A stretch of 64,000 nucleotides of DNA, from NCBI GenBank assembly GCA_963809715.1, contig CAWEKO010000006.1:372001-436000 (forward strand), read 5' to 3'. This DNA is from Bog-473 sp963809715. Its GTDB lineage: Bacteria; Actinomycetota; Acidimicrobiia; Acidimicrobiales; RAAP-2. Shown piece after piece: positions 33,792-43,390 of this stretch (positions within the stretch are counted from its first letter, which is position 1; every line of letters begins with the position of its first letter). The notes beneath the pieces were generated by a model. It searched no databases. It worked only from the letters and a program-made list of their open reading frames with translations, and was not told where the DNA came from. The translations under genes were made by a program, and so were the position numbers.

Positions 33792-34457
33792 CAGCTCCTC
33801 GACGCCGGGCCCAACTCCTCCCCGCTCGGCTCCCATAAGGGATTGCCTCTCACGACGGATAGAGGAAGCTTCTCGAATCATGGGCAGTTCGAGGATCGCG
33901 GCGCCGGCCGAGACGATTCCGACTGAAAGCAAAACGGATCCGACTGCGTCAAGTGGGGTGTGCCATAGCCCTCCGACCACGGCCGACGACATCAGCAGGA
34001 CCCAGGCCAAGCCGAGAATCAGCGAGGCGATGCGCGCTCGCTGCTCGAGCAGTGGGTGGAGGGCCAGCCACATGGCAGCCGCCGTCGCGCTGGCCGCCGT
34101 CACGTGTCCCGAAGGGAAGGTCAGTTCGCTGAAGTACGTCCGTTGGACGAGCGGCTTGGCAATGTGCTCGCTGATGAGTATCGCCCCGATGCCCAACCCT
34201 GCGTAGAGGGCGATACGGAGAACGGCTTGTCTGGCCAGACCGAGCGCGAAGCAGACGACGACGACAACGACCAGCACCGGGGCGCCAAGGAGTTCCGCGA
34301 CATTGGCCCAGGTTCGGACGGCGGACGGATGCCCCAGCCAGTCGATGGCAGGGTCTTCGAACCCGTACGGGCCGCTGCCGTGCGCGACGACCAATGCCAA
34401 AGCCGCAAAGGCGAACAGGCAGACCAGGGAGGTGATCGCAAGCCTGGCACTCGACAT
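33726..34457 (-). CDS. PAP2-family membrane phosphatase
   Basis: A 243-residue integral membrane protein with about six hydrophobic helices. The PAP2 active-site motifs are present in variant form: KPLVQRTYF (KxxxxxxRP-like), FPSGHVTAASA (PSGH, catalytic His) and SAVVGGLWHTPLDAVGS (second His plus Asp). The family dephosphorylates phosphatidic acid, undecaprenyl pyrophosphate or similar lipids. The C-terminal about 40 residues are hydrophilic and overlap the small convergent gene. It probably starts at the ATG at 34457, close to a TAGCCT box. Confidence 0.85.
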   Translation of the reverse strand: MSSARLAITSLVCLFAFAALALVVAHGSGPYGFEDPAIDWLGHPSAVRTWANVAELLGAPVLVVVVVVCFALGLARQAVLRIALYAGLGIGAILISEHIAKPLVQRTYFSELTFPSGHVTAASATAAAMWLALHPLLEQRARIASLILGLAWVLLMSSAVVGGLWHTPLDAVGSVLLSVGIVSAGAAILELPMIREASSIRRERQSLMGAERGGVGPGVEELLGEAEDPVGVAQAKGINQEEG

Positions 34458-34528
34458 GGGCAGACAGGCTAGGCCGTGGGTCGAGGAGGTTGGCGTCGGC
34501 GGAGGCCGATCCGCCGCCGGGATCGGAA

Positions 34529-36904
34529 TTACAGGCCCATGACCGGTTGCGGCGTGTTGCTCGACCCACCGGAGATTCCGTCACCCAGCTCGTCGGTGCT
34601 GTTGTCACCCCAGCAAGAGACAGTGCCGGACGCGCTGAGCGCGCAGACGCTCCGCGTGCCTCCGTTCCCCGAGATTTGAACGATTTGCGAAAGTCCGCTG
34701 ACGTTGACGGGGGTGAGGGGATTCGAGCTGGGCGGTCCTCCGTCCCCGAGCGCGCCCTGGAAGTCGGAGCCCCAGCACTGGACGCCGCCGGTCATGAGCA
34801 GGGCACAGGCGAAAGCCGCCCCGACGATCACTTGCTTGGCCGGCCCGGACAGGCTGACCTCGACTGGCGTCGCGCTGTCGTTCGATGACCCGTTGCCAAG
34901 GGCTCCGCCAACGCCCCAGCAGTACACCGCACCGCTGGTGAGCACGGCGCAGGAATGGTCGGCCGGATTCGGGCTGCCGTTGAAATCCCCGCCGGCTGCG
35001 ACTTGGACCGGGGTGCCGGGCAGGTTCTTGACCTTCACCGGATGGGCGACTCCGGTGTTGGTCTTTCCGTTCCCGAGTTGCCCAAAGTCGTTGGCGCCCA
35101 TGCACACGGCGAAATCAGGGTTTACGCCGCCAAGGACGACGGCACAAGTGTTGTCGAATCCGTTCGACGCTCCCACCGCTTCGTAGGGGATCGAAACCGG
35201 CACCGATCTGTCCGTCGTGGTGTCATCGCCGAGCTGCCCGCGGTCATTGGCGCCCCAACAGAACAAATTGTTCTTTTTCCCCTTTGTCGCACACGTCACC
35301 ATGTCGCCCTCGGATACATATCCCACTCCTGACGAGAGTCCCGATACACCGACCGGTGTTGCCTGCGGATCGGTGGTCCCGTTGCCCAGCTCGCCCCGTT
35401 CATTCCCTCCCCAGCATTGGAGCGAGCCGGATGTGGAGACCGCGCATCCGTCGATGGCTCCGGCGGACACCTCGGCGACGCCGCCGGGCAGGGCGGCAAC
35501 TGCATCGGCGCTCTGCTGCTCGACGAAATCGTTGCCGTCGAAGCCGCCCCAACATTTGACCCCGAGCCCAGAGGTCAGAGCGCATCCACCACCGCTACCT
35601 TCGCTGATCTGCTGTGTTCCTGGCGTGATCCCGAGCACGAGCGTCGGAACGTCGCGGTCCTCAGTGGTGCCGTCACCCACCTCACCTTTGAGGTTCGCAC
35701 CCCAACAGTAGAGCTGTCCCGTCAGGACGAACGAGCAGCTGTGGGCGTTCCCGGCTCCTATCGCGATCGGTACGACGCCCTGTCCCGATGCAGCGCTCCC
35801 CGCCAGACCGAAGACGGCTTCGGGCGAGGTGACCGGGGGTTCCTGCATGTTCCCGTCACCGAGATCGCCGCGCTGATCGTCACCCCAACACTCGACTTCG
35901 GTCTGGGGGCTTCCGATGAGCGCACACGTGTGGTCGCCACCCAGGGCGATCTGTTGGACGGTCCCCGCGAGTGGGCCCACCGGAACCGGCACGTCACTGG
36001 TGTTGGTGGTGCCGTTGCCGAGCTGCCCGGAGGCGTTGTTCCCCCAGCACATCATTCCTCCGCTCGTGAGGAGTGCACAGCTGTGAAATGTGCCGGCCCC
36101 GACCGCCACCGCGCCCGCCACCCCAACGGCCTGGACCGGGCTCTTCTTGTTCTTGGTGTTGTTGTTGCCGAGCTGACCGTCTTTGCCGAGCCCCCAACAC
36201 CACACGCTGCCGTCGCTGAGGGCGGCACAGGCGTGGCCAGGGCCCGTGGCCACCTGAACGGCACCGGCGGGAAGCCCGGTCACCGCCACCGGCATGTTGC
36301 TGTTCGTCGTCGTGTTGTTGCCCAACTGCCCGTCGCCGTTGTATCCCCAGCACCAGACCTGACCCGGCCCGCTGGCCGGTCCACCTTTGGCCACGCCGCA
36401 GGTGTAGTCAGCTGTCGGGAACGCTCCGGACGTTGCGAAGCCGCCGGCGGCGATCTGGGAGAACTCGAGGCCACCCGACACGGGCACGGGCGCCAGCTTG
36501 TTGGTGTTGTTACCGTTTCCGAGCTCGCCATAGGAGTCGGTTCCCCAGCAGAATGCGTTGCCCGACGTGTCGAGCGCGCAGCTGTGTCCGGTGCCGGCGG
36601 TGACCGCGGACGCGGCTGGCAGAGGAGCCACCTGCACAGGGACGTCGGAGTCGTTCGTGGTCCCGTTGCCGAGCTCTCCAAAGGGGTTGACGCCCCAACA
36701 ATCGACGCTGCCCGACGGCAACAGGGCACAGGTGTAGTTGGCACCACCCGACACCTGGGGGGTCGTTGTGGCCAAAGCCGTTGACGGGGCCAGGGCCGCC
36801 GGAGCGAGTGCGCCGACGACACACGCCGCCACAAGGACCGCCGCACAGCCGAGGCTGCCACCACGGCGCAGGATCCGGTTCGTCTGCCTGTCCCGAACAG
36901 CCAT
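34529..36904 (-). CDS. Secreted RCC1-repeat protein (14 repeats)
   Basis: A 791-residue exported protein from the ATG at 36904, preceded by GGAAGGGG. A signal peptide at residues 15-45 (LGCAAVLVAACVVGALAPAAL) precedes about 740 residues of RCC1/BNR-like units of about 50 residues, each with a C.L...G.V.CWG.N..G.LGNG core. I count 14 CWG-type units, two of them degenerate (CWGGFDGND and CMGANDFGQ). RCC1 folds as a seven-bladed propeller, so 14 units suit two propellers. Two cysteines per unit could pair outside the cell. No catalytic domain is attached; the role is probably binding. Isolated gene. Confidence 0.85.
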   Translation of the reverse strand: MAVRDRQTNRILRRGGSLGCAAVLVAACVVGALAPAALAPSTALATTTPQVSGGANYTCALLPSGSVDCWGVNPFGELGNGTTNDSDVPVQVAPLPAASAVTAGTGHSCALDTSGNAFCWGTDSYGELGNGNNTNKLAPVPVSGGLEFSQIAAGGFATSGAFPTADYTCGVAKGGPASGPGQVWCWGYNGDGQLGNNTTTNSNMPVAVTGLPAGAVQVATGPGHACAALSDGSVWCWGLGKDGQLGNNNTKNKKSPVQAVGVAGAVAVGAGTFHSCALLTSGGMMCWGNNASGQLGNGTTNTSDVPVPVGPLAGTVQQIALGGDHTCALIGSPQTEVECWGDDQRGDLGDGNMQEPPVTSPEAVFGLAGSAASGQGVVPIAIGAGNAHSCSFVLTGQLYCWGANLKGEVGDGTTEDRDVPTLVLGITPGTQQISEGSGGGCALTSGLGVKCWGGFDGNDFVEQQSADAVAALPGGVAEVSAGAIDGCAVSTSGSLQCWGGNERGELGNGTTDPQATPVGVSGLSSGVGYVSEGDMVTCATKGKKNNLFCWGANDRGQLGDDTTTDRSVPVSIPYEAVGASNGFDNTCAVVLGGVNPDFAVCMGANDFGQLGNGKTNTGVAHPVKVKNLPGTPVQVAAGGDFNGSPNPADHSCAVLTSGAVYCWGVGGALGNGSSNDSATPVEVSLSGPAKQVIVGAAFACALLMTGGVQCWGSDFQGALGDGGPPSSNPLTPVNVSGLSQIVQISGNGGTRSVCALSASGTVSCWGDNSTDELGDGISGGSSNTPQPVMGL

Positions 36905-37109
36905 GCGGGCCCCTTCCTGGCCGGCACTCCGCTGGGGGTCACAATTGGCTGATGACCGGGCGGACGGGTCGACCTCGATGACGACGACCTTCTTGTGCGA
37001 ACGAGAGTAACGGCAACTCCGGGGAAATGCTCGAGGGCGATTCTGGGCTGTCCCGCTCCGCAGCAGAACGCCGGCCTGAGCTGGTGCGCGGGGTACCGTG
37101 GGGCTGAGC

Positions 37110-38138
37110 ATGGACCAGACGCACGACAACGGCCACGCAGTCACGCCAACACGTCCCGCGTGGCGCAATCGCCTCGTCCACAGGCTGGGAGGCACGTTTC
37201 CCGAACGAGGGCTCACCTTCGATGAGCTGGTGCATCTGATCTATCCGACACTGCCCGCGGAGCTCCGCGGGGCGATCGACACAGCCGGGTCGGGTGACCT
37301 GACCGAGGTCTCAACGGTCAGAAAGATGCTCGGGATGATTGAGCACCAAGTCGCACCGACGGCATTCATCGTTCAGTTGACCGAGGCCGACGCCGAGCGT
37401 TGTACGGTCGGCGGGGTCGAGCTCTTCTGCGACGCCGCTGACGCTGCAGTGACGCCCGGCCTGCGGTCGGGGAACTACGAGCCTCATCTCACCAGGGTGT
37501 TCGAACGGTATTGCGCTCCCGGAATGACCGTGGTCGACGTGGGAGCCAATCTCGGGTACTACTCCCTTCTTGCCTCGCGCCTGGTCGGCACCTCGGGTCG
37601 GGTAATCGCGCTCGAGCCCAATTCGGAAAATTGTCGGCTGTTGTTGTCATCACTCCGGCTCAATGGCAGCACGAACGTCGAACTCCTTCCGGTGGCGGCC
37701 GATGTGGCGACGGGCTGGGCGTACTACTCGACGCATGTCGGTTCAAACGGTGGCCTCATCGACGCCGGCGACTTGCTCACCCATCCGGGCGTGGTCGTGC
37801 CGACCTTCCGTCTCGACGAGCTGGTCTCGGGCCGAGTGGACTTCCTCAAGATGGATGTCGAGGGCGCTGAAGGACGAGTGATGCGAGGCGCCACCGGTCT
37901 CATCGAGCGCGATCGCCCCATCGTCACCACAGAGCTGAAGGACGAGATGCTTGCCCGGGTCTCCGGGATGTCGGTCCGTGAATATCTCGGCTACTTCGAG
38001 AGCCTCGGATATCGACCAACGCTGCTGGACGCAAACGGTGGGGCCGAGAGGCCGTATCCCTCAGTCGACGTCATGCTGGCGGCCTGGGGCGAGCCCGACC
38101 AGCTCCGCGACGTCCTGCTCGTTCCTGGAGACAACTGA
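37110..38138 (+). CDS. FkbM-family SAM-dependent methyltransferase
   Basis: 342 residues from the ATG at 37110 (a GTG at 37098 is possible). The FkbM core starts near residue 140: GMTVVDVGANLGYYSLLASRL is the SAM-binding motif I, VIALEPNSENCRLL motif II, and VDFLKMDVEGAEGRVMRGA the diagnostic FkbM segment. The first about 135 residues are an extra N-terminal region with no recognised domain. The family O-methylates sugars, polyketides or other hydroxyls; the acceptor is unknown. No glycosyltransferase or biosynthetic neighbours are present. Confidence 0.85.
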   Translation: MDQTHDNGHAVTPTRPAWRNRLVHRLGGTFPERGLTFDELVHLIYPTLPAELRGAIDTAGSGDLTEVSTVRKMLGMIEHQVAPTAFIVQLTEADAERCTVGGVELFCDAADAAVTPGLRSGNYEPHLTRVFERYCAPGMTVVDVGANLGYYSLLASRLVGTSGRVIALEPNSENCRLLLSSLRLNGSTNVELLPVAADVATGWAYYSTHVGSNGGLIDAGDLLTHPGVVVPTFRLDELVSGRVDFLKMDVEGAEGRVMRGATGLIERDRPIVTTELKDEMLARVSGMSVREYLGYFESLGYRPTLLDANGGAERPYPSVDVMLAAWGEPDQLRDVLLVPGDN

Positions 38139-38495
38139 CGACCACATCGGGTGCGATCATGGCGCAACCGAGAACGTGCTCGTTCGGATTCTCCAGGGTT
38201 CCGCCGAACCGAGCAAGGGCCCCGAGGACGACGCCGATCCCTACCCTTTATGCGGCATTCGGAACTGCGGACAGTGGATTCTGCGATCTGCGAAGAAATG
38301 TGCCCGAGGATCCCACGAATTGTCGACCCGGTGAGCGGTGCAGTCCGCGGCGGAGTCCGCCCTCCCGTGTCGGCTTGCGTGCGAGGGTGTGGACCCCCTG
38401 ATTCAGAGGTGCTCCGTGGGCCGGCACCTCATCGTCCCGATTCCTTTCGGTGCCTCGGTCCAGGGCTTCCTCTACGAAGTCCGGACCTGACCCGA
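38139..38495. other. Intergenic region, nothing recognised
   Basis: About 357 bp between a plus-strand and a minus-strand gene. No convincing coding frame, hairpin with T-run or repeat was seen. Confidence 0.5.
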
Positions 38496-39035
38496 TTAAG
38501 CAGGAACCACGGCGTCGAGCAGCGCGTCGACCTCTTTGAAGACCAGCACCCGGCTGAGCTGCCGCACCTTGATGAAGCCGGAGTCGACCGCGTGATCCAG
38601 AAACGCCAGAAGCTGGTCGAAGTATCCGTCGACGTTGAGCACTGCGCAGCGCTTGTCGTGGATGCCCAGTTGCGCCCACGTCACCGACTCCATGAACTCC
38701 TCGTATGTACCAAAACCTCCTGGAAGCATCACGAAGGCGTCGGACAGCTCCGACATCCTCGCCTTGCGCTCGTGCATGGTGGTGACGATCAGGAGGTCAC
38801 TCAGGGTGGCATGCGCGATCTCGTGCCCGGCCAGTGCCTCGGTGATGACCCCGGTGGCCCTCCCGCCGGCTGCCAGCACGGCGTCGGCCACCGTCCCCAT
38901 CAACCCGACGGAGGCACCGCCGTAGACGAGGGCCGCGCCCCGTGCGGCCAGGCCCTGGCCGAACTGTGCCGCCGCGATGGAGAACGCGGGGTCAAGACCC
39001 GGGCTCGATCCGCAGAAGACACAGACGGTGGTCAT
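38496..39035 (-). CDS. LOG-family nucleotide phosphoribohydrolase
   Basis: A 179-residue Rossmann-like protein of the LOG (Lonely Guy / TIGR00730) family. VCVFCGSSPG at the N-terminus, VYGGASVGLMG and the diagnostic PGGFGTYEEF near residue 105 are present. The enzymes release the base from N6-modified or plain nucleoside 5'-monophosphates. Its start overlaps the stop of the MFS transporter upstream (ATGA), so it is coupled to an efflux pump, an arrangement that might link base release to export. Confidence 0.9.
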   Translation of the reverse strand: MTTVCVFCGSSPGLDPAFSIAAAQFGQGLAARGAALVYGGASVGLMGTVADAVLAAGGRATGVITEALAGHEIAHATLSDLLIVTTMHERKARMSELSDAFVMLPGGFGTYEEFMESVTWAQLGIHDKRCAVLNVDGYFDQLLAFLDHAVDSGFIKVRQLSRVLVFKEVDALLDAVVPA

Positions 39036-40510
39036 GACACGGTCTCGGGCTGGATCGCCCCACGGCGTACCGACGCGGTCCGGGCCGTCCGGCCGCGGCG
39101 CACGATGGTCTCAGCCGCGTCGGCATCGTGGATGGTGAGCGAGCAGAGGGCTGCGGCAAGGGCGAATACCATCGCCGCATAGAACGCGGCGTGGTACCCG
39201 CTCAGGTCGGGCTCGGCCGTGGCGCCCGATCCAGAAGCGGAGCCCACCCCGATCAGCACCGTCGACAGGATGGCCACGCCGACCGCGCTACCTACCTGAC
39301 GCATCGTGTTGAAGAAGGTCGAAGCCCGACCCATGGAGTCGGTCGTGATCATGGCAAAGGACGCAGCCTGGTTGGGCACCATGACCTGCGCCATCATCCA
39401 CCCAAGCACGAACATGAGGGCCCGGATGAGCCAGAGGTTCGTTGTGAGGCCCACCTGGGTCAGGGCGAACATGCAGACAGCCAGGCCGATCAACCCTCCG
39501 GTGATATGGCGGCGCGGACCGATCCGTGGGTAGATGAGCCGGCTGGCGAACTGAGCACCGATCATGACGCCGAACGCCTCGGGGAACGTCGAGAGGCCGG
39601 ATTGGAGCGCCGACAACCCCCGCGCATCCTGGAAGTAGAGGGGGATGAGGTAGAGGGTGCCCAGGAAGGCGGCTGCGGCCAGGAACATCACTGCGTTGGT
39701 CGAGCGGAAGAGGCGGCCCGAAAGGAGCCGGAGATCCACCATGGGCTTCGTCGTTCGCAGCTCGACGAAGACGAACACGACGAGCAGGACCGTGCCGGCG
39801 ACGCAGGTGGCGATGACCTCGGGCGACGACCATGACTTCAGCGGGCCCTCGGAAATTCCGTACATGACCAAACCGAGGCCGCCTCCACCGAGGACAAACC
39901 CAGGCAAGTCGAATCGGCCGGCGTCGCCAGTGGCCATGCGCTCGAGGAACAGCGCGCCGAAGATGATCGCGGCGATGCCAAGAGGCAGGTTGACGAAGAA
40001 GACCCAGCGCCAGCTGAGGCTGGTCACCAAGAGGCCACCGAGGACCGGTCCGAGCGCCGGCGCCATCGTGGTGGGAATGGTCAAGATGCTTGCGGCCCGA
40101 ACCCGCTCGGCCGGCGGAAAGACCCGGAAGAGCATGGCCATACCGACGGGCGCCATCATGCCGCCGCCTGCGCCCTGGAAGATCCGAGCGACCACCAGCT
40201 GGGTCATGTCGTGTGCCAATCCACACAGCACCGAGCCCACGGTGAACACGGCGATGGCGACCAGGAGAACGCGTTTTCCTCCGAAGTAATCCCCAAGCCA
40301 TCCCGACGCCGGAATGAAGACGGCCAGGCTGACCAGGTACGCAATGACCACCCCGTCGACCGCCGTCGGGTCGATGTGAAAATCGCGGCCGATGGTGGGC
40401 AGGGCAACGTTCACGATCGTGATGTCCATGATGTTCATGAACATGGCTGACACGAACACCGCGCCGACGACGACCTTCTGGTTTATGCCTTTTCCCTGGT
40501 AGATGGCCAT
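39032..40510 (-). CDS. MFS drug/proton antiporter, DHA2 (EmrB/QacA) family
   Basis: 492 residues with about 14 hydrophobic helices. Motif A-like DYFGGKRVLLVAIAVFTVGS lies near residue 70, LVVARIFQGAGGGMMAP follows as motif C-like sequence, and the split into two halves around residue 200 fits DHA2 transporters. It exports hydrophobic compounds by proton exchange. First gene of a coupled pair with the LOG-family enzyme. No regulator gene adjoins it. Confidence 0.9.
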   Translation of the reverse strand: MAIYQGKGINQKVVVGAVFVSAMFMNIMDITIVNVALPTIGRDFHIDPTAVDGVVIAYLVSLAVFIPASGWLGDYFGGKRVLLVAIAVFTVGSVLCGLAHDMTQLVVARIFQGAGGGMMAPVGMAMLFRVFPPAERVRAASILTIPTTMAPALGPVLGGLLVTSLSWRWVFFVNLPLGIAAIIFGALFLERMATGDAGRFDLPGFVLGGGGLGLVMYGISEGPLKSWSSPEVIATCVAGTVLLVVFVFVELRTTKPMVDLRLLSGRLFRSTNAVMFLAAAAFLGTLYLIPLYFQDARGLSALQSGLSTFPEAFGVMIGAQFASRLIYPRIGPRRHITGGLIGLAVCMFALTQVGLTTNLWLIRALMFVLGWMMAQVMVPNQAASFAMITTDSMGRASTFFNTMRQVGSAVGVAILSTVLIGVGSASGSGATAEPDLSGYHAAFYAAMVFALAAALCSLTIHDADAAETIVRRGRTARTASVRRGAIQPETVS

Positions 40511-41153
40511 GTCCGGGACTCAGCTTAGTTATCGGAGGTTGCCTCCGTTATCCCCGGTGCCACACGCGTCGTGGCACGTTTCGTGGCACGGAATCGGAAT
40601 CTGTCTCCGATTTTGCCCCACCACACGCTCTCAAAGTCGGGCCGAGTGGTCGAGATGGCCACGGGTGGTGGCAGGCTCACCCAGACCGCCTCAGGGCCTT
40701 TGGAGGCCTGGAAAGCCCCGGGTCGTGTCGGTGGGGGCGAGGCCGCTGAGGAGAGATCCGTGGAGGGCGACGGACCACTCCGGGACTGGATCAGGCAGGA
40801 GGCAAAAGGAGGGCCGCGGTCGTCCTGCTCGTAACCGGCGGGCTGAAGATCGGTCCCGTGATGCCCCAACTCGGCGATCCCTGACTCGGCTTCATGGCCG
40901 AGGCTGGGCCGTGCGGGACGATGGTCTACGACCACAACCTGCAGTCGACACACTTCCGGGAGGCGACATCGTGGACGGGGCGGTGGTTCTCGCCCAAGGG
41001 TGATCGATGGTGACGAGTCTGGGCGTGTCCAGATCATTCGACCGGTTGACGGGGCTGCGGGAGTTCGGACGACGGACGAGGTAACCGTAGAGGGGTAGGT
41101 GGCGGTAGACGGCCCGACCGGTGACGATCCAACATCGGGGGGACTTCGTCGCC
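40511..41153. other. Intergenic region with a CGTGGCACG direct repeat
   Basis: About 640 bp without a supported gene. CGTGGCACG occurs at 40570-40578 and 40582-40590 (12-bp period), about 60-80 bp upstream of the MFS gene start, a possible regulator site. The longest frames lack family signatures and have uneven composition. Confidence 0.4.
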
Positions 41154-41165
41154 TAAGGTCGCATG

Positions 41166-41944
41166 ATGGGCTGTCAACTACCAGTGACCGGAGCCAACAT
41201 CGAGACGTTGCTGATGCTGGCGCTCCTTCTCATCGGAGCTGGCGTCACTCTCGTGTGGGTCGTACGCCGACGTCGTCTCGGCGCCACGACGGCCATTGTC
41301 CTCGCCTTGGCTGTGGGCATGATGGTGCTGACGACGAGCGAGGTCCGTGCTGGCGCACAATCGTCGTGCCCACCCAGCGCTCCCGCCGCCGTCCCCGTCC
41401 CGGCGACGACCACGACGACGACGACGGCTCCGACTACAACGTCCACCACGGCGGGCACAACGTCAACCACCACGCCACCACCACCACCACCACGACGGTG
41501 CCGCCGACGACGACGACCACGACGACCGCACCAGTGTCTGACCTCACGCCGAGATTCACCGGCCCGACGACTCTCGTGGAGGGGAGCCCGGGGACGTATA
41601 CCTACGAGATCACCAATGTCGGCCCCGGCCCCACAATCGGGGCGATGACCTTCACCGTCACCTTCGCCATCCAGCTGGGCGCGAACACGCTCACCACCGC
41701 GGCCCTTACGTCAGGCGACTGGACCTTCGGCGGCTCCACCGGCACCAGCCTCACCTTTGATTCCAAGCCCGGATTGGTCATCGGCCCCGGCGCTGTCTCG
41801 ACGGGAACGTTCAGCGTCACACCAGGCACAGGCGGGATCGGTTCCTTTCAGATTCTGACCACCCTGCCGAACGGCATCGGCGGAGAGAAGAACTTGTTGA
41901 ACAACACCTCCTCGCTCGCCGTCGGCATCACCGCTCCCACATAG
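41166..41944 (+). pseudogene. Frameshifted membrane/surface protein with an N-terminal LPVTG-like segment
   Basis: Two frames make one protein. The first starts at the ATG at 41166 (6 bases after TAAGGT at 41154-41159, so possibly leaderless) with MGCQLPVTGANIETLLMLAL, a hydrophobic helix and RRRR. That is exactly the layout of a sortase sorting signal, but it stands at the N-terminus. A second hydrophobic helix and a Thr-rich linker follow. At a (CCA)6 tract (41475-41492) the reading must shift by -1 to continue as a Thr/Pro linker and a DUF11-like extracellular domain (LVEGSPGTYTYEITNVGPGP) to 41944. The repeat tract is a likely slippage point; sequencing error or phase variation are both possible. 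Confidence 0.65.
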
Positions 41945-42151
41945 TCGGTTGGCTTCCAGAGCACCCGCTCCGCCGGACGACTGAGTTCGGCTCGATCGCG
42001 AAGCTGAAGGTCGCGCCAGGCGACGCTCCTGAACTCCCCCAATTGACCGTAGGCGCTCGGCAGTGCGATTCGGATTCGGACCGGGCCCTCTCTCAGACCT
42101 CGGCTGGGGGCGCATACGGTGACATTGCTCGACGATGAGGGGTGGGCCCCG

Positions 42152-43324
42152 ATGGTGACGGGATACGGCGCGCCGCGTCGGCGCAGAGTGGGCACCAGCT
42201 CGATGACGGCTCTCGCCGCGTTTCTGCTGGTGGCCGTGGTCGCTGTTCCGGTCGGAGCCGGGGCGTCCATGCGAGGGGTGCGGGTCTCCTCGCCCACGGT
42301 CTGGCTGTGCCGGCCAGGGCAGAGGCCTGACCCGTGCGCCTACCCCCGGGCTGCGACGACGGTCATTGGTTCGGGGGCCACCAGCGTCTCGACGAGTTCG
42401 TCCACGCTGCGCTCGGCCCAAAAATTCGATTGCTTCTACGTCTACCCGACGGTCTCGACCGAGAAGACGAACAACGCCAATCTGGCTGTGCAGCCGGCCG
42501 AACTCGCCGCGGCTGCGTCGCAGGCGTCACGATTCTCCCAGGTATGCCGAGTCTGGGCGCCCATGTACCGACAGGCCACGGTGTACGCCTTGTCCCACGG
42601 TGCATTCACCAGCGCCAGCGTGTCGAACGCCGCCTACGTCAGTTTGCTTTCGGGGTGGCGCGACTACATCCGACACGACAACGACGGTCGGCCGATCGTG
42701 TTCATCGGGCACTCGCAGGGGGCGGCCATGCTCATCCGTCTTCTACGCACCCAGATCGATCCCTCACCGGCGCTGCGCAAACAGCTGGTCTCGGCCATCA
42801 TCCTCGGAGGCAACGTGCAGGTGCCAACAGGTCGGCGCGTCGGCGGGAGCTTCCAACGCATCCCGACGTGTGCCTCGGCCACCTCGACCGGCTGTGTCAT
42901 CGCCTATTCGACCTTTGGCTCCGCCCCACCTCGCTTCGCCCTTTTCGGGCGTCCCGGGCGTGGGGTGAGCATCCAGTCGGGGCAAACGACGCAGACTGGT
43001 CAACAGGTGGCCTGTGTCAATCCGGTGACCTTCTCGAGCGGGACCGGGCCGTTGCGGCCCTACTTCCTCGCTGCCGGCTCCAAGGTGCCGGGCGTCACCG
43101 TGACCACCCCCTGGGTCAGCTTCCCCGGTCTCTACACGGCCACGTGCCAGTCTGCCGCGGGCGCCACTTGGCTGCAGGTCACGGCCACACCGGCGCCGAA
43201 CGATCCGCGTCCGACCGTCACTGAGAGCCTCGGGCCGCTGTGGGGCTATCACTTGGTCGACGTGAACATCGCTCTGGGCAACCTCGTCCGCGACGTGGCC
43301 GTGGAGGAGACTGCTTTCCGATGA
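42152..43324 (+). CDS. Secreted DUF3089 alpha/beta-hydrolase-like protein
   Basis: 390 residues from the ATG at 42152, with GAGGGG about 10 bases upstream (a GTG at 42119 is possible). A signal peptide (MTALAAFLLVAVVAVPVGAG) is followed by WLCRPGQRPDPC. DUF3089 features are present: FDCFYVYPTVSTEK, GRPIVFIGHSQGAAMLIRLL (GxSxG nucleophile elbow) and a late WGYHLVDVNIALG with the likely catalytic His. The family is predicted to be secreted esterases or lipases; the substrate is unknown. It stands alone upstream of the parA-like gene. Confidence 0.82.
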   Translation: MVTGYGAPRRRRVGTSSMTALAAFLLVAVVAVPVGAGASMRGVRVSSPTVWLCRPGQRPDPCAYPRAATTVIGSGATSVSTSSSTLRSAQKFDCFYVYPTVSTEKTNNANLAVQPAELAAAASQASRFSQVCRVWAPMYRQATVYALSHGAFTSASVSNAAYVSLLSGWRDYIRHDNDGRPIVFIGHSQGAAMLIRLLRTQIDPSPALRKQLVSAIILGGNVQVPTGRRVGGSFQRIPTCASATSTGCVIAYSTFGSAPPRFALFGRPGRGVSIQSGQTTQTGQQVACVNPVTFSSGTGPLRPYFLAAGSKVPGVTVTTPWVSFPGLYTATCQSAAGATWLQVTATPAPNDPRPTVTESLGPLWGYHLVDVNIALGNLVRDVAVEETAFR

Positions 43325-43378
43325 GTATGTCCGCTCCGGGCCGGCGACATCCCTAAGGGGTGACCCGGTGAAGGGCCC

Positions 43379-43384
43379 TACAAT
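43379..43384 (+). promoter_or_regulatory. -10 box for a probable leaderless parA transcript
   Basis: TACAAT ends 6 bases before the ATG at 43391, where no Shine-Dalgarno sequence is present. This is the usual leaderless layout in actinobacteria. Confidence 0.55.
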
Positions 43385-43390
43385 CGCTCG

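Noticed and set aside
34529..36904. Regularly spaced repeats, considered as a CRISPR array
   Set aside because: The period is about 150 bp, the repeats are imperfect and they translate into RCC1 units.
40525..41037. A 170-codon minus-strand frame before the MFS gene
   Set aside because: No domain, Pro/Ser/Arg-rich, no ribosome site; not enough to call a gene.
41400..41530. ACG/CCA-rich simple repeats, considered as a repeat array
   Set aside because: They encode a Thr/Pro linker in a surface protein; no spacers.
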